The notes beneath the pieces were generated by a model that was not told the origin of the DNA, did no database searches, and saw only the letters and a program-made list of their open reading frames with translations. Shown here in pieces: positions 54,815-62,762 of a stretch of 64,000 nt of DNA (its first letter is position 1; each line of letters starts with the position of its first letter). The translations under genes and the position numbers were made by a program. This DNA comes from Pseudomonas sp. MM223 (GTDB lineage Bacteria > Pseudomonadota > Gammaproteobacteria > Pseudomonadales > Pseudomonadaceae), in contig OX352322.1 of the NCBI GenBank assembly GCA_947090765.1, positions 98,501 to 162,500 on the forward strand, in the 5' to 3' direction.

Positions 54815-54847
54815 AAAAAACCCGTCGCAGTCACCTGCAACGGGTTT
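54815..54847 (-). terminator. Rho-independent terminator of the DUF1127 gene
   Basis: On the minus strand AAACCCGTTGCAG-GTGA-CTGCGACGGGTTT is followed by a T run (TTTTTTATTG), 40 bases after the DUF1127 stop. Confidence 0.9.
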
Positions 54848-54886
54848 GGGAATTCGCGGTGCCGGCCGAAGCCGGTAAGCCGTTGC

Positions 54887-55102
54887 TTAGCGCCAGAAAG
54901 GCTTGCTCAGCTCTTCGTAACGCTGCGACTCGCTGATGCCTGCGTCGGCCAGCAGACGGCTGTCCAGGCGAGCCAGTTGACGGCGGCTGGCCATACGGCG
55001 CTGCCACAGCAGCAGGGTGGACAGTGCGCGCAGCGGCATCGAGGCGTTGGATTGCTGGGCGTTGCTTTCAAAAACCAGACCGGAACTGAGGGTACGTTCC
55101 AT
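54887..55102 (-). CDS. Small DUF1127 (YjiS-like) protein
   Basis: 71 residues. The C-terminal half is the DUF1127 signature: a helix with paired Trp/Arg (LLLWQRRMASRRQLARL) followed by the turn DSRLLADAGISESQRYEELSKPFWR. DUF1127 proteins bind RNA and tune carbon/phosphate or stress responses in alpha- and gamma-proteobacteria. AAGGA precedes the ATG. It is a single-gene transcript with its own terminator and a promoter region full of ACTGT/ACAGT half-sites. Confidence 0.88.
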   Translation of the reverse strand: MERTLSSGLVFESNAQQSNASMPLRALSTLLLWQRRMASRRQLARLDSRLLADAGISESQRYEELSKPFWR

Positions 55103-55167
55103 GATGCTTCATCCTTCCGCTTATGGCGGGATTAGGTAGTGATTTAACTGATGCCAATGATCCTCCT

Positions 55168-55183
55168 CTGTTGTCCATAACAG
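55168..55183. promoter_or_regulatory. CTGT-N8-ACAG palindrome (LexA-like) upstream of DUF1127
   Basis: CTGTTGTCCATAACAG keeps both LexA half-sites at exact spacing, 66 bases upstream of the DUF1127 ATG. It is part of a wider cluster: nine CTGT/ACAG tetramers lie within 55168-55353. The centre is not the alternating TA usual for strong LexA boxes, so another regulator that reads ACTGT/ACAGT is as likely. Confidence 0.45.
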
Positions 55184-55374
55184 TAGATACAGTTCAGTTG
55201 AAAGACGATGGCTCAGTTAACTGTGTAACCCTACTGTTGCACTCGAAAATGGCGCAACTGTACTGGTCTGCACGGTATTGGTGCGTTTATGCGTGAGTGA
55301 GGATCTTACGAGGGAGGGATTGGCAAAAACAGCAGTACAGTAGAACAGTTTTTAACGCTGGCTGTGATGGTGTT
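55184..55374. other. Intergenic stretch with repeated ACTGT/ACAGT half-sites, no gene seen
   Basis: Holds TACAGTTCAG, AGTTAACTGTG, TACTGTTGC, CAACTGTACTGG and AGTACAGTAGAACAG. No open frame with a ribosome site. See finding on the cluster. Confidence 0.4.
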
Positions 55375-55459
55375 GTGGAAGCGGGCTTGCCCGTGAGTCA
55401 GGCGACGCGGCGGATGGCACCGGCTGTGCCGGTGTTCGCGGCTAAAGCCGCGCCTACAG
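55375..55459. repeat. Degenerate REP-like pair
   Basis: GTGGAAGCGGGCTTGCCCG and CGCGGCTAAAGCCGCGCCTACA are arms of two common Pseudomonas REP types, each with its own small stem (CGGGCTTGCCCG, GCGGCTAAAGCCGC). They no longer match each other well. Confidence 0.6.
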
Positions 55460-55464
55460 AGAGC

Positions 55465-55496
55465 GTGACCGAAACAGCACATGCTGTTCCGGTCAC
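55465..55496. terminator. Hairpin after the CoA-transferase gene
   Basis: GTGACCG-AA-ACAGC-ACAT-GCTGT-TC-CGGTCAC, two stems with a small internal loop, 8 bases after the CoA-transferase stop (minus strand). No T run, so perhaps an mRNA-stabilising end. Confidence 0.6.
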
Positions 55497-55503
55497 GAAT
55501 TGA

Positions 55504-56997
55504 TCAGCTAGCCAGCATGCGCCCGGTTTCTTCCAGGTTTTCGTGCCGGCTCAGCGCTTCACGCAGGATGTGCGGGGTGTGGCCGCCACGCTGGCAGGCG
55601 CGATCGAAGTAATCGTTCAGCGCAGCGCGGTAGTCTGGGTGCACACAGTTGTCGATGATCGCCCGTGCCCGCTCGCGCGGCGCCAGGCCACGCAGGTCGG
55701 CCAGGCCTTGCTCGGTGACCAGGATGTCCACGTCGTGCTCGGTGTGGTCCACATGGCTGACCATTGGCACCACGCTGGAAATCGCGCCGCCTTTGGCAAT
55801 CGACTTGGTGACGAATACGGCCAGGTGGGCGTTGCGGGCGAAGTCACCCGAGCCGCCGATGCCGTTCATCATCCGGGTGCCGCACACGTGGGTGGAGTTG
55901 ACGTTGCCATAGATATCGAACTCCAGTGCGGTGTTGATACCAATGATGCCTAAGCGACGTACCACTTCCGGGTGGTTGGAGATTTCTTGCGGGCGCAGCA
56001 CCAGCTTGTCCTTGTACCGCTCCAGGTTGCCGAATACGTCGGCGTTGCGGCGGCTGGACAAGGTGATCGAGCTGCCCGAGGCGAAGCTCAGCTTGCCGGC
56101 GTCGATCAGGTCGAAGGTGGAGTCCTGCAGTACTTCGGAGTACATGGTCAGGTCTTCGAACGGCGACTCGATCAGGCCGCACATCACCGCGTTGGCGATG
56201 CTGCCGATACCGGCTTGCAGCGGGCCGAGCTTGTTGGTCATGCGGCCTGCTTCAACTTCATTCTTGAGGAAGTTGATCAGGTGGTCGGCAATGCCTTGGG
56301 TTTCGTCGTCCGGCGGCAGTACGGTGGACGGCGAGTCTGGCTGGTCGCTGATGACGATGCCGACAATTTTGGCCGGGTCGATCGGGATGGCGGTGCTGCC
56401 GATGCGGTCGTCGACCTTGACCAGCGGGATTGGCGTGCGGGTCGGGCGGTAGGTCGGGATATAAATGTCGTGCAGGCCTTCGAGGTTGGCGTTGTGCGAG
56501 AGGTTGATCTCGACAATCACCTGCTTGGCGAAGATCGCGAAGCTGGCCGAGTTACCTACCGACGTGGTTGGCACGATGTGGCCTTCCTCGGTAATGGCCA
56601 CGGCTTCGATGACAGCGATGTCCGGCAGCTTCAGCTGCTGGTTGCGCAGTTGTTCGACGGTTTCTGACAGGTGCTGGTCGATGAACATCACCTGGCCGTC
56701 GTTGATGGCCTTGCGCAGGGTGCTGTCGACCTGGAACGGCATGCGGCGAGCGAGCACGCCGGCCTCGGTCAGTTGCTTGTCCAGGTCGTTGCCCAGGCTG
56801 GCGCCGGTCATCAGGCTGATTTTCAGTGGCGACTGCTTGGCACGTTCGGCCAGTGCATGCGGTACGGCCTTGGCTTCGCCGGCGCGGGTGAAACCGCTCA
56901 TGCCGACGGTCATGCCGTCCTCGATCAGACCAGCGGCATCAGCCGCACTCATTACCTTGCTGTGCAGGGAGGACAAGCGGATACGATCACGGTACAT
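55504..56997 (-). CDS. Acetyl-CoA hydrolase/succinyl-CoA:acetate CoA-transferase
   Basis: A 497-residue class I CoA-transferase of the Cat1/AarC type. It likely moves CoA between acetate and succinate (or other acyl groups), or hydrolyses acetyl-CoA. Seen: the N-terminal GMTVGMSGFTRAGEAK, the loop with the catalytic Glu in MYSEVLQDS, and the C-terminal GGSGDFARNAHLAVF. The ATG at 56997 (MYRDRIRLSSL) fits family starts. A perfect palindrome and the pnt terminator lie upstream. No pathway genes flank it; pntB ends upstream. Confidence 0.9.
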   Translation of the reverse strand: MYRDRIRLSSLHSKVMSAADAAGLIEDGMTVGMSGFTRAGEAKAVPHALAERAKQSPLKISLMTGASLGNDLDKQLTEAGVLARRMPFQVDSTLRKAINDGQVMFIDQHLSETVEQLRNQQLKLPDIAVIEAVAITEEGHIVPTTSVGNSASFAIFAKQVIVEINLSHNANLEGLHDIYIPTYRPTRTPIPLVKVDDRIGSTAIPIDPAKIVGIVISDQPDSPSTVLPPDDETQGIADHLINFLKNEVEAGRMTNKLGPLQAGIGSIANAVMCGLIESPFEDLTMYSEVLQDSTFDLIDAGKLSFASGSSITLSSRRNADVFGNLERYKDKLVLRPQEISNHPEVVRRLGIIGINTALEFDIYGNVNSTHVCGTRMMNGIGGSGDFARNAHLAVFVTKSIAKGGAISSVVPMVSHVDHTEHDVDILVTEQGLADLRGLAPRERARAIIDNCVHPDYRAALNDYFDRACQRGGHTPHILREALSRHENLEETGRMLAS

Positions 56998-57063
56998 GGA
57001 TTGTTATCTCGGGCTACTGAAACTACTGCAGCGCAGTCTAGAGATTTCGCCCATTGCCGTCCC

Positions 57064-57077
57064 ACGACCATGGTCGT
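57064..57077. promoter_or_regulatory. Perfect 14-bp palindrome upstream of the CoA-transferase gene
   Basis: ACGACCATGGTCGT is fully symmetric and lies 67-80 bases upstream of the start at 56997, where an operator would be. No regulator can be named. Confidence 0.4.
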
Positions 57078-57120
57078 ATGAGAAGCCTTGAAGTAGAGCC
57101 GTTGATCCGGATCAATAAAA

Positions 57121-57153
57121 GGAAAGCCCCGGCAGAATCTGACCGGGGCTTCC
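57121..57153. terminator. Terminator after pntB
   Basis: GGAAAGCCCCGG / CCGGGGCTTCC with a 10-base loop, and A-rich sequence on one side giving a T run on the minus strand (CCTTTTATTG). It lies 31 bases after the pntB stop. Confidence 0.88.
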
Positions 57154-57183
57154 TTTATATCGGTTGGTTTGCAGCGAAGGTTG

Positions 57184-58621
57184 TCACTCCACCGCTTTGA
57201 CCATGTCCTCGATGACCTTCTTGGCGTCACCGAACACCATCATGGTCTTGTCCAGGTAGAACAGCTCGTTGTCCAGGCCGGCATAGCCGCTGGCCATGGA
57301 GCGTTTGTTGACGATGATGGTCTTGGCTTTGAACGCTTCGAGGATCGGCATGCCGGCGATTGGCGATTTGGGGTCGTTCTTCGCCGCCGGGTTGACCACG
57401 TCGTTGGCGCCCAGTACCAGCACCACGTCGGCCTGGCCGAACTCGGCGTTGATGTCGTCCATCTCGAACACTTGATCGTACGGCACCTCGGCCTCGGCCA
57501 GCAGCACGTTCATGTGCCCGGGCATACGGCCCGCCACCGGGTGGATGGCGTACTTCACGGTCACACCGTTGTGGGTCAGCTTCTCGGTCAGGCTCCTTCA
57601 GCGCGTGCTGGGCACGGGCCACCGCCAGGCCGTAGCCCGGGACGATGATCACACTGTCGGCGTTGCTGAGCAGGAAGGTGGCATCGTCGGCCGAACCGGA
57701 CTTCACCGGGCGCTGCTCTTTCGAGCCTTGCGCCGCGCCGGCGTCGGTGTCGCCGCCAAAGCCGCCAAGGATGACGTTGAAGAACGACCGGTTCATCGCC
57801 TTGCACATGATGTACGAGAGGATGGCACCCGACGAACCCACAAGGGAGCCTGCGATGATCAGCATCGAGTTGTTCAGGGAGAAACCGATACCGGCCGCCG
57901 CCCAGCCCGAATAGCTGTTGAGCATCGACACCACCACCGGCATGTCGGCGCCGCCGATCGGGATGATGATCAGCACGCCCATGACGAAGGCCAGGGCCAG
58001 CATCAGGGTGAAGGCGCTGTAATGACCGGTGAAAGTGAACAGCAGGCCCAGGGCGATGGTGGTCAGGCCAAGGATCAGGTTCAGCTTGTGCTGGCCGGGG
58101 AACTGTACCGGTGCGCCCTGGAACAGGCGGAACTTGTACTTGCCCGAAAGCTTGCCGAAGGCGATCACGGAACCTGAGAAGGTAATGGCACCGATGGCCG
58201 CGCCCAGGAACAGCTCCAGGCGGTTACCGGTGGGGATCGGATCGCTGATTGCGGCAACGATACCCATCGACTGCGGCTCCAGCACGGCGGCGATGGCGAT
58301 GAACACCGCAGCAAGGCCGATCATGCTGTGCATGAAGGCGACCAGTTCCGGCATCTTGGTCATCTCGACGCGCTTGGCCATGATCGAGCCGGCGGTGCCG
58401 CCGACCAGCAAGCCAACAATGACGTAGCCGATGCCGGCAGTAGCGAGTTCAGCCCCGAGCTTATAAATGAGGCCAACCGTGGTGAGCATGGCGATGCCCA
58501 TGCCGATCATGCCGAACAGGTTGCCGCGCCGCGATGTGGTCGGGTGCGACAGGCCCTTGAGCGCCTGGATGAAGCATACCGAAGCGACCAGGTACAGAAG
58601 TGTTACCAGATTCATGCTCAT
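57184..58621 (-). pseudogene. pntB: NAD(P) transhydrogenase subunit beta, broken by a one-base insertion (probable sequence error)
   Basis: Membrane and NADP(H)-binding subunit of the proton-pumping transhydrogenase. The first frame encodes nine or so helices (domain II) and the start of domain III with the fingerprint [15 protein letters not shown]. The second holds the rest: [30 protein letters not shown] and the [10 protein letters not shown] loop. At 57591-57592 the plus strand reads CAGGCTCC where CAGCTCC is expected; removing one base joins them ([11 protein letters not shown]) into 478 residues, normal for the family. The translated stretch after the break has no similarity to anything. 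Confidence 0.93.
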
Positions 58622-58623
58622 GC

Positions 58624-58938
58624 TTACTTCTGCCCCTCGTTCTTGGCTTTCTTCTTGAACATCTCAAGCATGCGGCGGGTGACCAGGAAGCCACCGAACA
58701 CATTGACCGCGGCCAGGGCCACGGCGAGGGTGCCCATCAGCTTGCCGGCCGGGGTCACGGTGAGGGCGGCGGCCAGCATGGCACCGACGATAACGATGGC
58801 AGAGATGGCGTTGGTCACGGCCATCAGCGGGGTGTGCAGTGCCGGGGTGACGTTCCACACCACGTGGTAGCCCACATAAATGGCCAGCACGAAGATGATC
58901 AGGTTGTAGATGCCATGGGAAATCAGCATGTCTTCCAT
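58624..58938 (-). CDS. pntAb: NAD(P) transhydrogenase subunit alpha, part 2 (membrane)
   Basis: 104 residues, three or four helices, matching the membrane part (domain II) of PntA: NLIIFVLAIYVGYHVVWNVT, LHTPLMAVTNAISAIVIVGA and NVFGGFLVTRRMLEMFKKK. In pseudomonads PntA is encoded as two genes. It starts 11 bases after pntAa and ends 2 bases before pntB. Confidence 0.94.
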   Translation of the reverse strand: MEDMLISHGIYNLIIFVLAIYVGYHVVWNVTPALHTPLMAVTNAISAIVIVGAMLAAALTVTPAGKLMGTLAVALAAVNVFGGFLVTRRMLEMFKKKAKNEGQK

Positions 58939-58949
58939 TGTCGTGCTCC

Positions 58950-60071
58950 TTAGCCGTTCTTGCGGACAACTTGACCATCACGGCACATGAGGCAGGCCGC
59001 GACGATGTCGTCTTCGAGGTTGATGACCAGCGCGCCGTCCTTGTCGAACAGCAGCTTCATGAAGTCCAGCAGGTTGCGCGCATACAGCGCCGAGGCATCG
59101 GCACCCAGCTGAGCCGGCAGGTTGGTCGGGCCGACGATTGTCACGCCGTTCTCCTTTACCACCTGGTCGGCAACGGTGAGTGGGCAGTTACCACCCTGGG
59201 CAGCAGCGAGGTCGATGACCACCGAGCCAGGCTTCATCTGCGCGACGGTTTCGGCGCTGAGCAGGGTCGGCGCCTTGCGGCCTGGGATCAGTGCGGTGGT
59301 GATGACGATATCTGCCTGCCTGGCGCGCTCGTGCACGGCCTGGGCCTGGCGTTGCATCCAGCTGGCCGGCATGGGGCGGGCGTAACCGCCGACGCCTTCG
59401 GCGCACTCACGTTCCTCATCGGTTTCGTAAGGTACGTCGATGAACTTGGCACCCAGCGATTCGATTTGCTCCTTCACTGCCGGACGCACGTCGGATGCTT
59501 CGATCACCGCACCCAGGCGCTTGGCAGTGGCGATGGCCTGAAGGCCGGCAACGCCCGCCCCCAGGATCAGCACGCGCGCAGCCTTCACGGTACCGGCGGC
59601 GGTCATCAGCATGGGCATGAAGCGTGGGTAGTGATGGGCAGCCAGCAACACGGCCTTGTAACCGGCGATGTTGGCTTGTGACGACAGCACGTCCAGGCTC
59701 TGCGCCCGCGAGGTGCGTGGCGCGGCTTCCAGGGCGAAAGCGGTGATGCCGCGTTCGGCCATCTTGCCGATCAGTTCGTTGTTGAAGGGGTTGAGCATGC
59801 CCGCCAGGAGGCTGCCACTGTTGATCAGGGCCAGTTCCTGGTCGTTGGGCGCGACCACTTTGAGTACCAATTGTGCGCCGTAGGCATCGGCTGCGTTCCC
59901 AAGGGAAGCGCCCACGGCCTCATAGGCACTGTCCGGAATGCTGGCGTTGAGCCCTGCCCCCCGTTGGACGGTGACCTGATGGCCCTGGCCAATCAGTTTC
60001 TTGATGGTTTCCGGGGTCGCAGCGACCCTTGTCTCACCGGTCTGCGTCTCGAGAGGAACACCAATGTGCAC
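58950..60071 (-). CDS. pntAa: NAD(P) transhydrogenase subunit alpha, part 1 (NAD-binding)
   Basis: Soluble NAD(H)-binding domain I of the transhydrogenase, which makes NADPH from NADH using the proton gradient. 373 residues from the GTG at 60071 (HIGVPLETQTGETRVAATPE), preceded by CAGGAGAA. Seen: the Rossmann fingerprint VLILGAGVAGLQAIATAKRLGA, ASDVRPAVKEQIESLGAKF and the DLAAAQGGNCPLT region. The open frame runs on to 60290 but that extension has no homology. First gene of pntAa-pntAb-pntB. Confidence 0.94.
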   Translation of the reverse strand: MHIGVPLETQTGETRVAATPETIKKLIGQGHQVTVQRGAGLNASIPDSAYEAVGASLGNAADAYGAQLVLKVVAPNDQELALINSGSLLAGMLNPFNNELIGKMAERGITAFALEAAPRTSRAQSLDVLSSQANIAGYKAVLLAAHHYPRFMPMLMTAAGTVKAARVLILGAGVAGLQAIATAKRLGAVIEASDVRPAVKEQIESLGAKFIDVPYETDEERECAEGVGGYARPMPASWMQRQAQAVHERARQADIVITTALIPGRKAPTLLSAETVAQMKPGSVVIDLAAAQGGNCPLTVADQVVKENGVTIVGPTNLPAQLGADASALYARNLLDFMKLLFDKDGALVINLEDDIVAACLMCRDGQVVRKNG

Positions 60072-60440
60072 GACTATTTCTCCTGCGGTGACCTTTGTCT
60101 TTGTAAGAGCCAGCACACTGCGGATGGTGCACTGGGGCGGCTGTGGAGCGCCGACCCGCCGAATCCCGGGCGGGCGAAGCATTTTGCAGACGAACCCGGG
60201 GGCCTTCAACCGGTTATGGAGCGAAACGAAGTTAAAACTACAAGTCACCCTGTGACCGCTTGTCGCAGCGGCATGGCTCCAGCCCGTCAAACATGGGCTA
60301 TTGGCAGATTAGGAGAAAAAATCAAAAATATTTGGGGCAATTCGCTTACGGCACGGTGAGTGTCGCAAAATACGCCGCAAAGCCGCGTGGTTAGCAGGGT
60401 TAAAGGGTGTTTTCAGGCTGGCATAACAGTTTATGCATAT
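60072..60440. other. pnt operon leader and promoter region, no gene seen
   Basis: A GC-rich part near the start codon and an AT-rich part around 60300-60340 (AAAAAATCAAAAATATTTGG) where a minus-strand promoter is likely. I cannot fix its -35/-10. Confidence 0.4.
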
Positions 60441-60500
60441 GCGACAAATACATATATCTGTAGGTGTTTAAAATAATTGACTACAGGGTCAATTTGTCGC
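60441..60500. repeat. Nested inverted repeats between gcdR and pntAa
   Basis: Outer arms GCGACAAAT (60441-60449) and ATTTGTCGC (60492-60500) are exact complements; inner arms CTGTAG (60458-60463) and CTACAG (60481-60486) are too. The centre is AT-rich (GTGTTTAAAATAATTGA). It starts 7 bases after the gcdR stop. It may be an operator for pnt or a terminator-like structure for gcdR. Confidence 0.6.
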
Positions 60501-60506
60501 ACCTGA

Positions 60507-61406
60507 TTACGTTGTTGCGGTATAGATCCGGGCCTGGCTCACCAGCCAGTCGCGGAACGCGCGCAGTGAAGCCGACTCTACCTTGCGCTCCGGAATCATC
60601 AGATAGTAGGCCTTGTCGCTGATCAGGGCATGCCTGTTAGCGACTACCAGCCTACCCTCCCCCAACTCGCGCTGGATCAGGAACGGCGGAATCAGCGCGA
60701 TCCCCATTTCATGTATGGCCGCCTGGGCGAGCATCGAGAATAGTTCATAACGCGGGCCTGTCATGTCGCGTTCCACATTCATTCCCAAGCTGCCGAACCA
60801 CTGCCGCCAGGCATAGGGGCGCGTGCTTTGCTGCAGCAGTGGTAGTTGGGCGATGCGCTGCGCTTCAAGCATGCCCTGCCCGGCCAGCAATGCGGGGCTG
60901 CAGACGGGGACCGGGTTCTCCCCCATCAGCCGGTGCGACTGGGTGCCGGACCAGTCGGCGTCACCGAAATAGATCGCGGCATCGAAGGGGGTGTCGGCGA
61001 ACAGGAATGGCCGGGTACGGTTGGTGAGGTTGACCGTGACCTCCGGGTGGCGTTGCTGAAAGTCCTTCAGGCGTGGAAGCAGCCATTGGGTGCCGAAAGT
61101 AGGCACCACGGCCAGTTCGATCACGCTGGCGCCCTGCTGCCCCATCACCGACAGGGTATCGCGCTCCACAGCGTCCAGTTGAGCTGCAACCTGGCGGCTG
61201 TAGGAAAGGCCGGCCTCGGTCAGCTTCACGCCGCGGCGTGAACGGCGAAACAGCTCCACATTGAGAAAGGCCTCGAGGCCGCCGATTTGCCGACAAACGG
61301 CGCCTTGGGTCAGGGCGAGTTCCTGGGCGGCCTTGGTAAAGCTCTCGTTGCGTGCCGCCGCCTCGAAGCAAACCAGGGCGGTGGTGCTGGGGATTTTGCG
61401 GCGCAT
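60507..61406 (-). CDS. gcdR: LysR-family regulator of glutarate catabolism
   Basis: A 299-residue LysR regulator: winged HTH at about 1-65 (STTALVCFEAAARNESFTKA, LTQGAVCRQIGGLEAFL, FRRSRRGVKLTEAG), then the effector domain. It is divergent from gcdH-gcdG, the usual sign that it activates them, probably with glutarate or glutaryl-CoA as signal. It resembles GcvA-type members. Start choices are ATG 61406 (MRRKIPSTTAL, taken here), ATG 61412 and GTG 61421. The symbol follows the P. putida gene in this position. Confidence 0.88.
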   Translation of the reverse strand: MRRKIPSTTALVCFEAAARNESFTKAAQELALTQGAVCRQIGGLEAFLNVELFRRSRRGVKLTEAGLSYSRQVAAQLDAVERDTLSVMGQQGASVIELAVVPTFGTQWLLPRLKDFQQRHPEVTVNLTNRTRPFLFADTPFDAAIYFGDADWSGTQSHRLMGENPVPVCSPALLAGQGMLEAQRIAQLPLLQQSTRPYAWRQWFGSLGMNVERDMTGPRYELFSMLAQAAIHEMGIALIPPFLIQRELGEGRLVVANRHALISDKAYYLMIPERKVESASLRAFRDWLVSQARIYTATT

Positions 61407-61460
61407 GTACATCAACCTCACTCGTAAGGCTGTTTATATGGGGTTCTGCCGATTTACGAA

Positions 61461-61475
61461 GTGACAAATTATCAC
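61461..61475. promoter_or_regulatory. Possible LysR-type operator between gcdR and gcdH
   Basis: GTGACAAATTATCAC: arms GTGA and TCAC around seven AT-rich bases, an interrupted palindrome of the T-N11-A class. It lies 55 bases from the gcdR start and 92 from gcdH, where a divergent LysR regulator usually binds. Confidence 0.5.
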
Positions 61476-61566
61476 TAATTGGTGCGCAATCCTCGTTTGT
61501 CCCGGCGGCCGATCAGGCCTAGGCTCAAAGGCGCAAGAAACTGCCCCTATTTCGAGGATTTCGCTC

Positions 61567-62748
61567 ATGGCCGGTAAAGCAAGCTTCAACTGGATCGACC
61601 CGCTGCTGCTGGATCAGCAGCTCACTGAAGAAGAGCGCATGGTGCGTGACAGCGCTTTTCAGTTCGCCCAGGACAAGCTGGCCCCGCGCGTGCTCGAGGC
61701 CTTCCGCCACGAACAGACCGACCCGGCGATCTTCCGCGAGATGGGTGAAATTGGCCTGCTGGGTGCCACCATTCCAGAGCAGTACGGCGGCAGCGGGTTG
61801 AACTACGTGTGCTATGGCCTGATCGCCCGTGAGGTCGAGCGTATCGATTCGGGTTATCGCTCGATGATGAGCGTGCAGTCGTCGCTGGTGATGGTGCCGA
61901 TCAACGAATTCGGTACCGAAGCACAAAAGCAGAAGTACCTGCCCAAGCTGGCCAGTGGCGAGTGGATCGGTTGTTTTGGCCTGACCGAGCCTAACCATGG
62001 CTCCGACCCGGGCTCGATGATCACCCGTGCCAGGAAGGTCGACGGTGGCTACCGCCTGACCGGCAGCAAGATGTGGATCACCAACAGCCCGATCGCCGAT
62101 GTGTTCGTGGTCTGGGCCAAGGACGATGCAGGCGATATCCGCGGCTTCGTTCTGGAAAAGGGCTGGCAGGGCCTTAGTGCCCCGGCAATCCACGGCAAGG
62201 TCGGCCTGCGCGCCTCGATTACAGGCGAAGTCGTCATGGACAATGTGTTTGTGCCAGAAGAGAACATCTTCCCGGATGTACGTGGCCTCAAGGGCCCGTT
62301 CACCTGCCTCAACTCAGCCCGCTATGGCATCTCGTGGGGCGCGCTGGGCGCCGCCGAAGCCTGCTGGCACACCGCGCGTCAGTACACCCTGGACCGTCAG
62401 CAGTTCGGCCGCCCTCTGGCTGCCAACCAGTTGATCCAGAAGAAGCTTGCCGACATGCAGACCGAAATCACCCTGGCCCTGCAGGGTTGCCTGCGTTTGG
62501 GGCGTATGAAGGATGAAGGTACCGCTGCAGTGGAAATTACCTCGATCATGAAACGCAACTCCTGCGGCAAGGCGTTGGATATTGCCCGCATGGCGCGCGA
62601 CATGTTGGGTGGCAACGGCATCTCTGATGAGTTTGGTGTGGCCCGTCATCTGGTAAACCTGGAGGTGGTCAACACCTATGAAGGGACTCACGATGTGCAT
62701 GCGCTGATCCTGGGGCGTGCGCAGACCGGTATCCAGGCCTTCTATTAA
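61567..62748 (+). CDS. gcdH: Glutaryl-CoA dehydrogenase
   Basis: FAD enzyme that oxidises and decarboxylates glutaryl-CoA to crotonyl-CoA in lysine (5-aminovalerate/glutarate) breakdown. 393 residues, acyl-CoA dehydrogenase fold. Seen: [15 protein letters not shown] and [18 protein letters not shown] (flavin and substrate), the Arg of [12 protein letters not shown], typical of glutaryl-CoA dehydrogenase, and the catalytic Glu in [17 protein letters not shown]. It is 14 bases upstream of gcdG in one operon and divergent from gcdR. Confidence 0.96.
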   Translation: MAGKASFNWIDPLLLDQQLTEEERMVRDSAFQFAQDKLAPRVLEAFRHEQTDPAIFREMGEIGLLGATIPEQYGGSGLNYVCYGLIAREVERIDSGYRSMMSVQSSLVMVPINEFGTEAQKQKYLPKLASGEWIGCFGLTEPNHGSDPGSMITRARKVDGGYRLTGSKMWITNSPIADVFVVWAKDDAGDIRGFVLEKGWQGLSAPAIHGKVGLRASITGEVVMDNVFVPEENIFPDVRGLKGPFTCLNSARYGISWGALGAAEACWHTARQYTLDRQQFGRPLAANQLIQKKLADMQTEITLALQGCLRLGRMKDEGTAAVEITSIMKRNSCGKALDIARMARDMLGGNGISDEFGVARHLVNLEVVNTYEGTHDVHALILGRAQTGIQAFY

Positions 62749-62762
62749 TAAGGAGCCAGCCC

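Noticed and set aside
51574..58621. Treating the broken dsbA, gltP, DUF4105 and pntB genes as pairs of separate real genes
   Set aside because: Each second part lacks a start with ribosome site, and the two parts join without gap or overlap in the protein family after one base change.
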